From Geothrix sp. 21YS21S-4 (GTDB lineage: Bacteria; Acidobacteriota; Holophagae; Holophagales; Holophagaceae): 64,000 nt of DNA. The stretch is from positions 2,976,001 through 3,040,000 of the forward strand of contig NZ_CP132719.1 in assembly GCF_030845995.1 (NCBI RefSeq), given 5' to 3'. The position numbers and the translations under genes were made by a program. The notes below the pieces were generated by a model. It saw only the letters and a list, made by a program, of their open reading frames with translations. It did no database searches and was not told the origin of the DNA. Positions 10,401-18,300 of this stretch are shown piece by piece (position 1 is the stretch's first letter; the number at the start of each line of letters is the position of its first letter).

Positions 10401-11200
10401 CCAAAGGTCAGGACATGTCCCAGGGAGGATGAAAGGGTCGCGCCGGTTAGGGTGCCTAGGGTCGCGTCGAACGTATTGTCGAGGCGGACCCAATCCCCCC
10501 ACCGATTTCGAATCTCCATGGAGGGACGGGCCTTCTGCTGGATGTTCTGGCCGGCATCATCCTCGAACGAGCTCCAGAGGGCGGTATCGCCCTGAATGAT
10601 CGCCATCCGGGGGCCGAACACCCGGTTGTCCGCGGGCGGAAAGTAGGTCTCGGGAGTCCACGGCTTGGGTGGAACCGGGGCCTTCACCCGCCACGCGGAC
10701 ACCACCAGATGGCTGGTCCCATCCTCACTCGTAAAGACCGTGGCGCCAAAATAGGGGGTGTAGCCTTCCTCCAGAGTGCCGATCCTCTCCGCCCCGGTGC
10801 TGAGACCGCGATCCGAATACCACTTCTGGACAGCTGCCGGCGTTGCCGTGGTATCTAGAGGGGCTCCGCGGAGAAAGGTCACCTTCTCGTGCCCGAGGGT
10901 CACGATGACTCGGTTTCCCGTCTGGGTGCTGTCCCAGGTGGGCCACTGATACGCATCGAAGGAAGCGGTTCCCAGTCCTTCCGTATGCCACACGAATCCG
11001 ATCGGAATCCGGCCCGGCAGCGTAGGACCGATCGGGAGGTTCAACTTCATCTCACCCGTGACCGCATCCACCTGGGCGGGGCCCACGGGAATCCAGCGAT
11101 GGGCCGGCTCGATCGAGGTATTCCCCTGACCGGGCTCGCCCGCAGTCAGGGCCCGAACCAACAGGAAGAGACACGCCGCCAATCCTTGCCGAACCCTCAT
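4424..11200 (-). CDS. Secreted RHS/YD-repeat polymorphic toxin-like protein
   Basis: This is a 2,258-residue protein. The ATG at 11200 is preferred over an upstream in-frame ATG at 11260: it has AGAGGGG upstream and gives a signal peptide (MRVRQGLAACLFLLVRALTA). A long N-terminal region is followed by YD/RHS repeats at about residues 600-1300 (YDAYGRAWKTV, YDPYGRLKEVRR, YDALGRVISQDG). Then come a PKD domain near 1370-1440 (FGDGATASGWATSHAYGAAG), five Ig-like repeats near 1455-1865 (PVIxSFxASPTTI, ending TATATVTVTV) and the RHS core (GDHLGTP to TDPDG). The unique tip of about 227 residues is Gly-rich and hydrophobic, possibly pore-forming. RHS proteins form shells that deliver the tip. Putting Ig-like repeats between the YD repeats and the core is unusual. 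Confidence 0.88.
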   Translation of the reverse strand: MRVRQGLAACLFLLVRALTAGEPGQGNTSIEPAHRWIPVGPAQVDAVTGEMKLNLPIGPTLPGRIPIGFVWHTEGLGTASFDAYQWPTWDSTQTGNRVIVTLGHEKVTFLRGAPLDTTATPAAVQKWYSDRGLSTGAERIGTLEEGYTPYFGATVFTSEDGTSHLVVSAWRVKAPVPPKPWTPETYFPPADNRVFGPRMAIIQGDTALWSSFEDDAGQNIQQKARPSMEIRNRWGDWVRLDNTFDATLGTLTGATLSSSLGHVLTFGGSGSSWSITNNMGLATIQMTSVDEVWRGQMLTSVSRADLSGNDWTLTWMLGNTRLSTLESRGGSKIEYQWTATSGFPGAGVPVPVYECFGPEGNWKGFEPVTYTSTGNVQIGEGNPGLSTATFSSTVPGETGGSFIEFLRTYPKPASYDTTNKTIAWTSTAYQTEIRIHPQPAAGTSYRFTRLIHAQPVGVFGAPDQAVSDQRQMALFALSTVVQELQGTMSGTTEVIRKKITHDGWTLKSPMNANGDVVGQVALSPVATRTIVERPAGEGPTETSEQLNWTGRIFGTQRRIIAPDGLTAYDGTGKPANAAWRAGALPEGDQASGGIVRSGAFSAVWNSDLVLLLKQSAGSNVGGTNYPALRGVASVDLGSKSYQNDSLGRATSITGVTGGYTATLEQTLDSDRPEVKSTTRRVTGPSGSSPSLSGRIGEDFAYTGLWRTGVRQRPDSRWATEERDTLGRVKAIVSPEGIRTTVLYDAYGRAWKTVREAKGAVAATATWKEWDPAGRWVREHAPGADGSDLVKETRLDAFGRTVAVTTAKGTAAERTVYSEYDGYGQKIRESLPTKAGSTPKYSETSYDLDGFVLQTKNTRGVVTAIFNRPQAGILDGQTGWLATTNLLRKVGTIETYVTQKTLKDDLGQVIRSLDGMTQLTQLAYDPYGRLKEVRRGGQVRSYTHNEMGWLLSQTQPEEGTTLFESHTAGGQALKVTKGSGTDATTVITDLYPVGDPNEGLAHIITTSGLGAATTTTLGYDGLRRLHSRIETQAYGNLTETYGYDDLSRLNSKTTSDGTVSFTVSRDFDAFGNVVREYYPTFNGQGGGAVTRGYDAFHRPSGVGYGPTYGESNVASMAYDQTINGEEGERLTYANAATTTWQRNGDQELSRVIQGAGGSTVEDAAVAWSNDGRMLSRGADAFEYDGLGRLSKAVIQGVNGERIQQLYGYDLYGNRASVESSALVGLLPAEAVTCGFTFGTDNRLPSTTLAGVNTGVHYDGQGRMKQVWAVPGDPSTLTSWAYDALGRVISQDGAVAYAESYLLSGEGLRFKRMKPDGSIQYTVYGFNREPLSVFEKTPAVVTTAQAKALAAAAKASSKMTTASLGTNPVITSPSGPVTVRVNQTVMFAGNSPDGDAGSWTFGDGATASGWATSHAYGAAGTYTATLTTRLPSQGRCLTWGWDDAGNRVCNNYQINWTNSSTTVTITVLPDAPVIQSFTASPTTIPSGSGSTLSWSVAGASTVTLAGSGVGASGGVAVYPASTASYTLFASNAGGTATATVTVTVVQPPIISSFWANPTAVYQGDPSTLNWSAGNATALSLDQGIGSVLGSSSRSVSPSGTTTYTLTAVNTLNGVSVTRTAAATVTVNPRPTVPTILSFTADASAIGAGQGTTLRWSVSNGVGDVSVTLSGGAVAQNGSQFVAPAATATYTLKATNTLDPTKFVTRDVTVTVVNRPVITFTASPTTINVGSGSTLAWTVGNDPTSVFIDQGVGNAGAAGSVNVLPGATTTYTLTASNLGGTATATVTVSVTQKPVIVSFQSVPSQINQGNNATLSWSMQGATSLTLNGMPVTGTSVLVSPSQTTTYTLVAANSAGTATASVTVTVVIPEAFVWRKNLIYGFGQLICEDRPTGRVYLQGDHLGTPSVLTNAGGTVIGRQKSLPFGERMLGSGEKGFRRFTSHEDGTQLPIYMQARMYLPTYGRFAQVDPAYDHSDDGLNLYSYVSNQPITRTDPDGMREGTGNSHTPLVLDAQYGQEGWITWFENPMSMSGGSTNPYSVWGGSLGASSYDVPAAQSAGNQGAETGPGRVEVSSVSTAELFDITNGNVLKSNVPVVGVAIEVTDWNPQINLSTMQNGLGVAGWGMTGLLYGTPGMTIAYSGSNLGRMYLGFFGNQYVKVARISSIAQNAGYGFSALSAGLSLVQVADGEVLPEKGAFDLTATGLATFAGPGGLIISGAKTFIESNWRNDGGWGQMFKDAGGFYGNNWFGNALTATGNYYNNYH
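5107..5850 (-). repeat. RHS core repeat, reference copy inside the large gene
   Basis: This segment of the large RHS gene carries the last Ig-like repeat and the complete core. Its 5107-5615 part is repeated at 3413-3922, and its 5373-5850 part at 1604-2081. The three copies differ at scattered bases, so they can still recombine but are not recent duplicates. Confidence 0.85.
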
Positions 11201-11503
11201 GGGCCCCTCTTTCGTCTGGGTGATCGATAGGAATTGATCATAGATTTTTTTCCCAATCAATGAAAAACAACCATGCCATCGACTTTCTTTACGCCCCCCG
11301 CACGCAGCTTGATCCAGTCCTGGCTAAAGCAAAGAAGACGCGTGCTCTCTACCTGGCGCTAAGGAAACCCAGCCGCAATCAATCCTTCCTTGAGCAGAGC
11401 CACCAGGACTCCTCTTTCCCCTGTTCAAGCATTCACTCATCCCCAGCTGGGGATCCAGTCAACCCTTGGAGTCCTCTCAGAGGCTCGCTCATGTCCAAAA
11501 AGA
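11201..11503. other. Intergenic stretch upstream of the RHS gene
   Basis: About 300 bases hold no convincing gene. Going towards the RHS start there is an A/T-rich patch (11240-11275) that could carry its promoter, but I cannot place -35 and -10 boxes with confidence. The frame open rightwards from 11260 has no coding look and crosses the hairpin at 11504. Confidence 0.5.
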
Positions 11504-11560
11504 GCTCAGCCAGCCTGAATCAAAACCCTCATGGGGGTTTCCAATTCAGACTGGCTGAGC
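11504..11560 (-). terminator. Long hairpin with U-tract, terminator of the Spy-like gene
   Basis: GCTCAGCCAGCCTGAAT at 11504-11520 pairs with 11544-11560 at 16 of 17 positions. An inner stem, AAACCC (11523-11528) with GGGTTT (11535-11540), extends it. Read on the minus strand the stem is followed by CTCTTTTT, a classical U-tract, so it ends transcription of the gene at 11602-12120. Confidence 0.85.
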
Positions 11561-11601
11561 AAACAGGACCAATCTTTACAAATCGTGGAAGTAATCCCGG
11601 A

Positions 11602-12120
11602 TCAGCGGGGTTCGCTGGGCTCCGGGCGGGGCACCGGACCATGGGGGCCACGCGGGCCGTGGCCGGGGCCCTTCTTGGACAGCTTGTCGAACTGCGCCTT
11701 CTGCTCGGGCGTGAGGACGGCCACGATCTCCTTTCGGATGGCACGGTGCTCCAGCAGCAGATCGAACTGGGCGGCGGCGGCCTGGTCGTGCAGGGATTTC
11801 AGGGCCTTGTCGTCGGCGGAATCGCCCGCCAGGGCCTCATGCAGGGCCTTGCCGGCCTTTTCCGCCGCGGCGCCCTTGGCCTTGAAGACCGACTTGTGGC
11901 TTTCGTGGATCGCCTTCACTTTGGCCTGCTGGGCGTCGGTGAGCCCCAGCTCGCGCAGGGCGCGGAAGTCGGGATGAAAGCCCATGTGGGGATCGACATG
12001 GGGACCGGACCGGCCGGGCTCGGGACGGGGACCCGGTTCGGGCGCCTGGGCGGAGAGGCCGAGACCGATGACCGACAGAATGACCGCCAGGGCGGCGGGC
12101 CGATGGGAGGGGGTTCGCAT
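11602..12120 (-). CDS. Spy/CpxP-like periplasmic protein (LTxxQ motifs)
   Basis: This 172-residue exported protein starts at the ATG behind AGGAGCGACTC. It has a signal peptide (SHRPAALAVILSVIGLGLSAQA) and a Pro/Gly/His-rich spacer. An all-helical part follows with two LTxxQ-type motifs, LGLTDAQQAKV near residue 58 and VLTPEQKAQFDKL near 138. That layout is typical of Spy/CpxP relatives, which act as periplasmic chaperones or stress sensors; in other bacteria similar proteins accompany metal-sensing systems. The C-terminal tail is His/Pro/Gly-rich (HGPRGPHGPVPRPEP). No two-component genes are adjacent. The fold call is good; the specific role is unknown. Confidence 0.75.
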   Translation of the reverse strand: MRTPSHRPAALAVILSVIGLGLSAQAPEPGPRPEPGRSGPHVDPHMGFHPDFRALRELGLTDAQQAKVKAIHESHKSVFKAKGAAAEKAGKALHEALAGDSADDKALKSLHDQAAAAQFDLLLEHRAIRKEIVAVLTPEQKAQFDKLSKKGPGHGPRGPHGPVPRPEPSEPR

Positions 12121-12137
12121 GAGTCGCTCCTGGAAGC

Positions 12138-12154
12138 GGACGGACCGTCCGTCC
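12138..12154. promoter_or_regulatory. Palindrome upstream of the Spy-like gene
   Basis: GGACGG-A-CCGTCC, followed by a repeated GTCC, lies 18 bases upstream of the Spy-like start. Its symmetry and position suggest an operator or a short mRNA hairpin in the leader. No regulator can be assigned. Confidence 0.3.
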
Positions 12155-12247
12155 TCTCCTAGATGCGATCCGGGCCGGAACGGTTGACGTTTCCCGCCGG
12201 ATGGCGAAAGCGCGCCTCCCAATGTCCGGGGGTCCGGGCCGCACGGC

Positions 12248-12721
12248 CTATTCCTCCTCCGTCTCCCCGATGTCCTCCTCCACGGCCTCCCAGCGGCGAT
12301 GGGCTTCGAAGGCGGGATCCTTGAGCCGGGTCAGGAAATCCGTCATGCGCGGCGCCCAAAGGGCTTCCGCCGCCTGCGGAGCCGGAACGTGGGACAGCAG
12401 ATCCGCGGGGGCTTCCTCCAGGCAGAGCTGGGTGAGGATCAGGCTCTGGCGGTAGCTCTCGCCCACAGGCGTGAGGTTGGCCGCCAGGGTCTCCAGGGTC
12501 TCGGCGAGGGGCGCATCCTCGGGCAGCGTCCCGGCCTCCGTCTCCAGGACCTCCACGGCTTTGAGGCGCGCCGCGATCAGCTTCAGGTGGAGCCGCTCCA
12601 ACTCCCGGCGGGCGGCCCCTCGATCCAGCGCGTGGGCGGCGTCTTCCAGATGCGGGTGGAGCTTCCGGAACAGAAGGGACAGGGCGGTTTCCGCGGGATT
12701 CAAAGGCTGGGCTTCCGTCAT
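12248..12721 (-). CDS. Hypothetical acidic helical protein
   Basis: This is a protein of about 157 residues that I do not recognise. It is predicted all-helical, rich in Ala, Leu and Glu, with no signal peptide or membrane segment, and ends in a very acidic tail (EAVEEDIGETEEE). The chosen start, MTEAQPLNP, keeps it clear of the divergent Hpt gene. Its ribosome-binding site (GGAGG directly before ATG) is poorly spaced, so a longer form cannot be excluded. Codon use resembles the neighbouring core genes, and its promoter would lie in the 83 bases shared with the Hpt gene. Confidence 0.6.
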   Translation of the reverse strand: MTEAQPLNPAETALSLLFRKLHPHLEDAAHALDRGAARRELERLHLKLIAARLKAVEVLETEAGTLPEDAPLAETLETLAANLTPVGESYRQSLILTQLCLEEAPADLLSHVPAPQAAEALWAPRMTDFLTRLKDPAFEAHRRWEAVEEDIGETEEE

Positions 12722-12804
12722 CCCTCCAGCGTAACCCGCCGCCTCCGCTCGGATCCCGTTGAACGGCCCCCGCCCGTGCCTCAGCATGGACCCAGGAGTT
12801 GTCC

Positions 12805-13179
12805 ATGGTCCCATCCGATCTCCTCGACCCGGTCACGCTCCAGAATCTGGTCGATCTCGACGATGGAGGTCCGGGACTGCTGTCGGAGATGCTGGCGATT
12901 TTCCGCGAGGACACGCCCCGCCGCATCCACGACATCCTCCAGGCCATCCAGCAGGGGGATTTCGACGGCCTCTCCCGGGCGGGGCACGCCCTCAAGGGCG
13001 GCGCGGGCGCCCTGGGCGCCAAGGCGCTCCGCGGGCTGGCCGCGGATCTGGAGCATCTGGGCCGGACCGGCTCCGTGGACGGGGGATCGGACCTGCCCCT
13101 CCATCTGGAGGCCACATTCCAGGCCAGCCTGGCGGCCCTGGAAGCCTACGTCGCCGGCATGGAGACGAACGCCGGCTGA
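12805..13179 (+). CDS. Stand-alone Hpt (histidine phosphotransfer) protein
   Basis: This 124-residue single-domain protein starts at the ATG behind AGGAGTTGTCC. The phosphorylatable histidine is His61 in RAGHALKGGAGALGA, the classical HxLKG signature of Hpt domains. Hpt proteins shuttle phosphate between hybrid histidine kinases and response regulators in the cytoplasm. No kinase is adjacent, so the partner is elsewhere. The receiver-only protein at 23528-24001 is one possible acceptor, but nothing in the sequence ties the two together. Length and motif are typical. Confidence 0.88.
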   Translation: MVPSDLLDPVTLQNLVDLDDGGPGLLSEMLAIFREDTPRRIHDILQAIQQGDFDGLSRAGHALKGGAGALGAKALRGLAADLEHLGRTGSVDGGSDLPLHLEATFQASLAALEAYVAGMETNAG

Positions 13180-13180
13180 A

Positions 13181-14035
13181 TCAGGGATCGGCGAAGGACT
13201 TCAGGTCCGCGGCGCCCTTGGGCGGGGGCTGGTCGCTGATCTGGAGGCGGCCGTTGGCGTCGGTCCACTGGTAGATGCGCGTGGCAGCCCGCTGGACGGG
13301 CACCTCCGCCGCGCCGTCGGCGGTCTTCTGGACATCCACCTTGAACCCGCCGCGGCCCTTCTGGAGCAGGGCCATGCTGCCCGCCAGCTTGGGGTCCGGC
13401 TGCACCGCCCGGCGGCGGTAGAGGTCGAGCACGCGGGGCACGTAGGCCTGGGTCTCGCGGTAGGGCGGAATCCCCTTGTGGCGGTTCACCGCCCCTTCGC
13501 CGGCGTTGTAGGCCGCCACCACGCGCGTCAGGTCGCCTTCGTAGTAGTCGTGCAGCCACTTGAGATACTTCACGCCGCCACTGATGTTCTGCCGGGGATC
13601 GAAGGGATCCAGGACCCCGAACCGCTCCGCGGTGGACGGCATCAACTGCATCAGCCCCAGCGCTCCCGCCCGGGAGCGTGCCCGGTAGTTGAAGGCGCTT
13701 TCGGCCTGGATGACGGCCCGCGCCAGGTGCGTATCCACGCCCTCCGCCTGGGCAATCTCATCCACCAGGGCGATCAGCTCGGGGCTCTTGAGGGCCCGGG
13801 CCATCTCCGTCGGCGTCACCGCCAGCCGCACCCGGCCCACCCCCACGTGCTTCAGGACCAGCCCCTGGCTCTTCACGTAGCTCGGGGGGAGGTTGTTGAT
13901 CACCAGCCGGCCCTGCCGGTCGTAATAGGTGTAGAGGTAGGTGACCCCCGGCTTCGCCACCTCCTTCGACCCCTTCGCCATCCCGGCGGTGAGCGCCAGG
14001 GTGGTCAGGAAGGATATGAAGAAGGGACGGAGCAT
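13181..14035 (-). CDS. Periplasmic lytic transglycosylase (SLT domain) flanked by DUF4124-like modules
   Basis: This 284-residue exported protein starts at the ATG behind GGAGATTC. A signal peptide (MLRPFFISFLTTLALTAGMA) is followed by a short DUF4124-like strand module (YYDRQGRLVINNLPP, residues 38-52). The SLT domain spans about 85-215, with catalytic Glu112 in IQAESAFN, then GALGLMQLMP (124-133) and AAYNAGEGAV. A second DUF4124-like module near the C-terminus reads YQWTDANGRLQISDQPP. SLT enzymes cleave the MurNAc-GlcNAc bond of peptidoglycan, forming 1,6-anhydro ends. The repeat of the small module on both sides of the catalytic domain is unusual; it may bind the wall. It converges on the Hpt gene with a 1-base gap. 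Confidence 0.88.
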   Translation of the reverse strand: MLRPFFISFLTTLALTAGMAKGSKEVAKPGVTYLYTYYDRQGRLVINNLPPSYVKSQGLVLKHVGVGRVRLAVTPTEMARALKSPELIALVDEIAQAEGVDTHLARAVIQAESAFNYRARSRAGALGLMQLMPSTAERFGVLDPFDPRQNISGGVKYLKWLHDYYEGDLTRVVAAYNAGEGAVNRHKGIPPYRETQAYVPRVLDLYRRRAVQPDPKLAGSMALLQKGRGGFKVDVQKTADGAAEVPVQRAATRIYQWTDANGRLQISDQPPPKGAADLKSFADP

Positions 14036-14138
14036 GAATCTCCATGATACGGCTCCGGGGGTCGGCCGACCGGAGCCCGGGGGATGGAACTTGAAATGAT
14101 ACGAAAAAACGACGAAAATAATCATCCCAGGAGACTTC

Positions 14139-15194
14139 ATGCCGGGTTCCGAGTTGCTGCTTTACCAGGCCGAGGATGGCCGAACTCGGGTCCAGGTGCG
14201 GCTGGAAGAGGACACGGTTTGGCTCACGCAACGGCAAATGGCCGAGTTGTTCCAGAAGGATGTGCGGACGATTTCGGAACATATCCGGAACATCTATGAA
14301 GAGGGCGAACTTGAGGAGGAGGCAGTAGTCCGGAAATTCCGGAATACTGCCTCCGATGGGAAAAGCTACGAAACGAGCTTTTACAATCTGGACGCCATCA
14401 TTTCCGTGGGCTACCGAGTCCGCTCCGCCCGGGGGACCCAGTTCCGGATCTGGGCCACGCAGCGGCTGCGGGAATACATCGTCAAGGGCTTCGTCCTGGA
14501 CGACGAGCGACTGAAGCATCCGCCCGCGGAAGATTCGGGACTTCCGGACCACTTCAGCGAACTGCTGGAGCGCATCCGCGACATCCGGGCCAGCGAGCGG
14601 CGCATGTACCTGCGCGTAAGGGAGATCTTCACGTTGGCGTCGGATTACGCCCCCTCCCAGGCCGAAACCACCAAGTTCTTCAGCATCATCCAGAACAAGC
14701 TGCACTTCGCGGCCACGGGCAGGACGGCCGCGGAGCTGATCCTGGAGCGCGCCGACAGCACTCGCCCCCACATGGGGCTGACCCACTGGACCTCCGGGCG
14801 CGTACAGAAGGCCGATGTGACGGTGGCCAAGAACTATCTACGCGAGCAAGAGATTGACGAACTGAATCGCATCGTGGTGATGTGGCTGGATTTCGCCGAA
14901 GACCAATCCCGCCGGCGAAAGGAGATCTTCCTGAAAGACTGGACCGAGAAGCTCGATGCCTTCCTGACCTTCAACGAACGCGAGGTCCTGCCCGGCCCCG
15001 GGGGCGTGTCGAAAGAGCAGGCCGACCTTCACGCGACACGCGAGTACGAGCGATTTGCCGACCAGCGCCGGACGCAGCTGGAGGAGGAAGGGGAGGCCTT
15101 CAACCTGAGGACGCTCGAAGCCGCCTCCAAGGCCCGGCTCTCGGGAAAGGCCCCCGGGGTGTCGACACCAGGGAAGCGGCAGAAGCGCAGGTAG
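14139..15194 (+). CDS. RhuM family protein (virulence-associated, unknown biochemistry)
   Basis: This 351-residue protein has the full RhuM layout. An N-terminal winged-helix-like region reads VWLTQRQMAELF, VRTISEHIRNIY and AVVRKFRNTASDGK. The central block is NLDAIISVGYRVRS, RGTQFRIWATQRLREYI and KGFVLDDERLK. A long helical C-terminal half contains LHFAATGRTAAELI, and the tail is basic (GKRQKRR). The start follows AGGAGACTTC. RhuM genes are scattered across bacteria, often in islands near toxin-antitoxin or restriction genes, and are thought to bind DNA; no activity is established. Here it stands alone, followed by the tandem hairpin repeats at 15241-15390. Confidence 0.85.
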   Translation: MPGSELLLYQAEDGRTRVQVRLEEDTVWLTQRQMAELFQKDVRTISEHIRNIYEEGELEEEAVVRKFRNTASDGKSYETSFYNLDAIISVGYRVRSARGTQFRIWATQRLREYIVKGFVLDDERLKHPPAEDSGLPDHFSELLERIRDIRASERRMYLRVREIFTLASDYAPSQAETTKFFSIIQNKLHFAATGRTAAELILERADSTRPHMGLTHWTSGRVQKADVTVAKNYLREQEIDELNRIVVMWLDFAEDQSRRRKEIFLKDWTEKLDAFLTFNEREVLPGPGGVSKEQADLHATREYERFADQRRTQLEEEGEAFNLRTLEAASKARLSGKAPGVSTPGKRQKRR

Positions 15195-15240
15195 TGAGAG
15201 GAATTTCGGAAGGAAATTGCGGCGGACGCGCGTCAGCCGG

Positions 15241-15390
15241 CGGTCTCGTGGCATAGCCCCCTCGTGGGGTCCCGACTCCGCGGAGGACATTCAGTCCTCC
15301 GCTCCGTCACCCCACGGTCTCGTGGCATAAGCTCCTCGCCGGGGCCCGGCTGCGTGGGCGACATCAAGTCGCCCACTTCGCCACCCGGCG
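15241..15390. repeat. Tandem 74-bp element, two covarying double-stem hairpins
   Basis: Two units spaced 74 bp apart each begin CGGTCTCGTGGCATA (15241 and 15315). Each then folds the same way: an 8-nt outer stem, CCC bulge, 3-bp stem, 3x3 internal loop, 9-bp inner stem and 5-nt loop. The inner stems are GCGGAGGAC/GTCCTCCGC (15280-15302) and GTGGGCGAC/GTCGCCCAC (15354-15376). The outer stems are CGTGGGGT/ACCCCACG (15263-15270 with 15309-15316) and CGCCGGG/CCCGGCG (15337-15343 with 15384-15390). Paired bases change together, so the structure is what is conserved. The second unit ends 5 bases before the icmF stop and may also terminate it. Confidence 0.85.
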
Positions 15391-15395
15391 GTCGC

Positions 15396-18300
15396 TTACA
15401 TGTTCCTCCGGTACTGCCCCCCCACTTCGTAGAGGGCCTGGCTGATCTGGCCGAGGCTGCAGACTTTGGCGGCGTCGAGGAGGGCGTCGAAGAGGTTGCC
15501 TCCGGCTCGGGCGACGTCCTTGAGGCGGGCCAGGGCGGCGGGGGCTCGGTCGGCGTTGCGGGCGTGGAAGGCGGCCAGGTTGTCGATCTGCTGGCGCTTC
15601 TCGGCCTCGGTGCTGCGGATCAGCTCGGGAGCGCCCAGTTCGGCGGGATGGAGGTTGAGGAAGGTGTTCACGCCGACGATGGGCAGCTCCCCGCTGTGCT
15701 TGAGGTGCTCGTAGTGCATGGACTCTTCCTGGATCTTGCCCCGCTGGTACATGGTCTCCATGGCGCCCAGGACGCCGCCGCGATCCGCCAGGCGGCGGAA
15801 CTCCAGCAGGACGGCCTCCTCCACGAGCTCCGTGAGCTGCTCGACGATGAAGGCGCCCTGGAGCGGGTTCTCGTTCCGGGCGAGGCCCAGCTCGCGGTTG
15901 ATGATCAGCTGGACGGCGATGGCGCGGCGGACGCTCTCCTCCGTGGGCGTGGTGATGGCCTCGTCGTAGGCGTTGGTGTGCAGGCTGTTGCAGTTGTCGT
16001 AGATGGCGTAGAGGGCCTGGAGCGTGGTGCGGATGTCGTTGAAGTCGATCTCCTGGGCGTGGAGGGACCGGCCCGAGGTCTGGATGTGGTACTTCAGCTT
16101 CTGGGAGCGGTCGTTGGCGCCGTACTTCTCCTTCATCGCCACGGCCCAGATCCGCCGGGCCACGCGGCCGATGACGCTGTACTCGGGGTCGAGGCCGTTG
16201 CTGAAGAAGAAGCTGAGGTTTGGCGCGAAGTCGTCGATGTGCATCCCGCGCGACAGGTAGTACTCGACGAAGGTGAACCCGTTGGCGAGCGTGAAGGCCA
16301 GCTGGCTGATGGGATTCGCGCCTGCTTCGGCGATGTGGTATCCGCTGATGCTGACGGAGTAGAAGTTGCGGACCTTCTCCTCGATGAAGGTCTGCTGGAT
16401 GTCGCCCATCACCTTGAGGCTGAACTCCGTGCTGAAGATGCAGGTGTTCTGCGCCTGGTCCTCCTTCAGGATGTCGGCCTGGACCGTGCCGCGAACGGTC
16501 TGGAGGGCCTCGGTCCTCAGCTTCGCGTAGACCTCGGGCGGCAGGAACTCATCCGACGTCACGCCCAGGAGGGCCAGCCCCAGGCCGTCGTTCCCCGCGG
16601 GCAGGGCGCCTTCGTAGCGGGGCCGGACCAGGCCCTTCGCCGCGTACATCGCGTCGATCTTCGCCTGGGCGGCCTCGAACTGGCTGTGCTCCTTCAGCCA
16701 CTGCTCGGCCCGCTGGTCGATGGCGGCGTTGAGGAAGAAGGCCAGCATGGTGGGCGCCGGGCCGTTGATGGTCATGCTGACGCTGGTGGTGGGGCACAGC
16801 AGGTCGAAGCCCGAGTACAGCTTCTTCGCATCGTCCACAGTGCAGACGGAGACGCCGCTGTTGCCCACCTTCCCGTAGATGTCGGGGCGGACGTGGGGAT
16901 CCTCGCCGTAGAGCGTGACGCTGTCGAAGGCCGTGCTCAGCCGCACCGCGGGCTGGCCCTGGCTCACGTAGTGGAAGCGCTTGTTGGTGCGCTCCGGCGT
17001 GCCCTCGCCCGCGAACATGCGGGTGGGATCCTCGCCCACCCGCTTGTACTCGAAGACGCCGCCCGTGAACGGGAAGCGCCCCGGGAGGTTCTCCAGAAGC
17101 TGCCAGCGCAGCAGCTCGCCCCAGCCCGATTGGGGCGGCAGCGCCACCTTGGGAATGGGGGAGCCACTGAGGGACACGGTGTAGTTGGCGGTGCGGATCT
17201 CCCGGCCGCGCACCACGTAGACGTTCTCGGGCTCCGCGTAGCTCCGCTTCAACTCCGCCCAGTCGTGGACGAGGCGGCGGCACTCGCCGTGGAGCTCGCC
17301 CAGGTGTTCCTGGTAGCGCTGGCGCAGCACCCGAATGGCCGGTCCCTGCTCGCCTTCGACGGATTCCGTGAGGTGGGCCGCGTCGTAGAAGGCGCCCGCC
17401 GCGGGGACCTTGTCGCCCAGGGTCCGGAGGCTTGTCCACAGGGCGTGGGCCAGTTCGGCGGTCTCCGCCTGGCGGCGGGCCCAGGCCTTGTAGCCCTGGA
17501 CGGTGTCCGCGATCTCCGCCAGGTAGCGCCCGCGCTCCGGCGGGATGATGGCCGCGCGGCGGGGGTTTCCGGGCCCCGCTTCCAGCTTCGGCGCCCAGTC
17601 CACGCCAGCCTTGGCGGCCAGGACCTTCACCAGGTTCACGAACAGCCAGTTGGTGGCCGGATCGTTGAACTGGCTGGCGCAGGTGGCGAAGACGGGCATG
17701 TCGTCCAGCGCCTCGTCGAACCGCCGGTGGGCGCGCTGGTACTGCTTCCGCACGTCGCGCAGGGCGTCCTCGGCGCCCCGCTTGTCGGCCTTGTTCAGCA
17801 CCACCACGTCGGCGAAGTCCAGCATGTCGATCTTCTCGAGCTGGCTGGCGGCGCCGTATTCGGGGGTCATCACGTACATGGACAGGTCCACCAGGTCCGC
17901 GATCTCGCTGTCGCTCTGCCCGATGCCCGCCGTCTCGACGATCACCAGGTCGTAGCCGGCGCCCTGGGCGGCGGCGATGCTCGCCACCAAGGCCCCGCTG
18001 GTGGCCCGGTGGGCCGCGCCGCGGGTGGCCAGGCTCCGCATGAAGACGCGGTCGCGCAGCTCCGGATGGTAGAGCGAGTTCATGCGGATGCGGTCCCCCA
18101 GCAGGGCGCCGCCGGTCTTGCGCTTGGTGGGGTCCACGCTGAGGACGGCCACCCGCTTGTCCGGGAAGTCCACCAGGAAGCGCCGCAGCAGTTCGTCGAT
18201 GAGGGAGGACTTCCCCGCGCCGCCGGTGCCCGTGATGCCGAGGACGGGCACCTTGGCGACGGGCTTCGCGAGTCCGTCCGTCTCGCCCAGCTCGATGCGG

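Noticed and set aside
15241-15390. Retron msr/msd or riboswitch as explanation of the tandem hairpins
   Set aside because: No reverse transcriptase lies nearby, and the element sits at the convergent 3' ends of two genes rather than in a leader.
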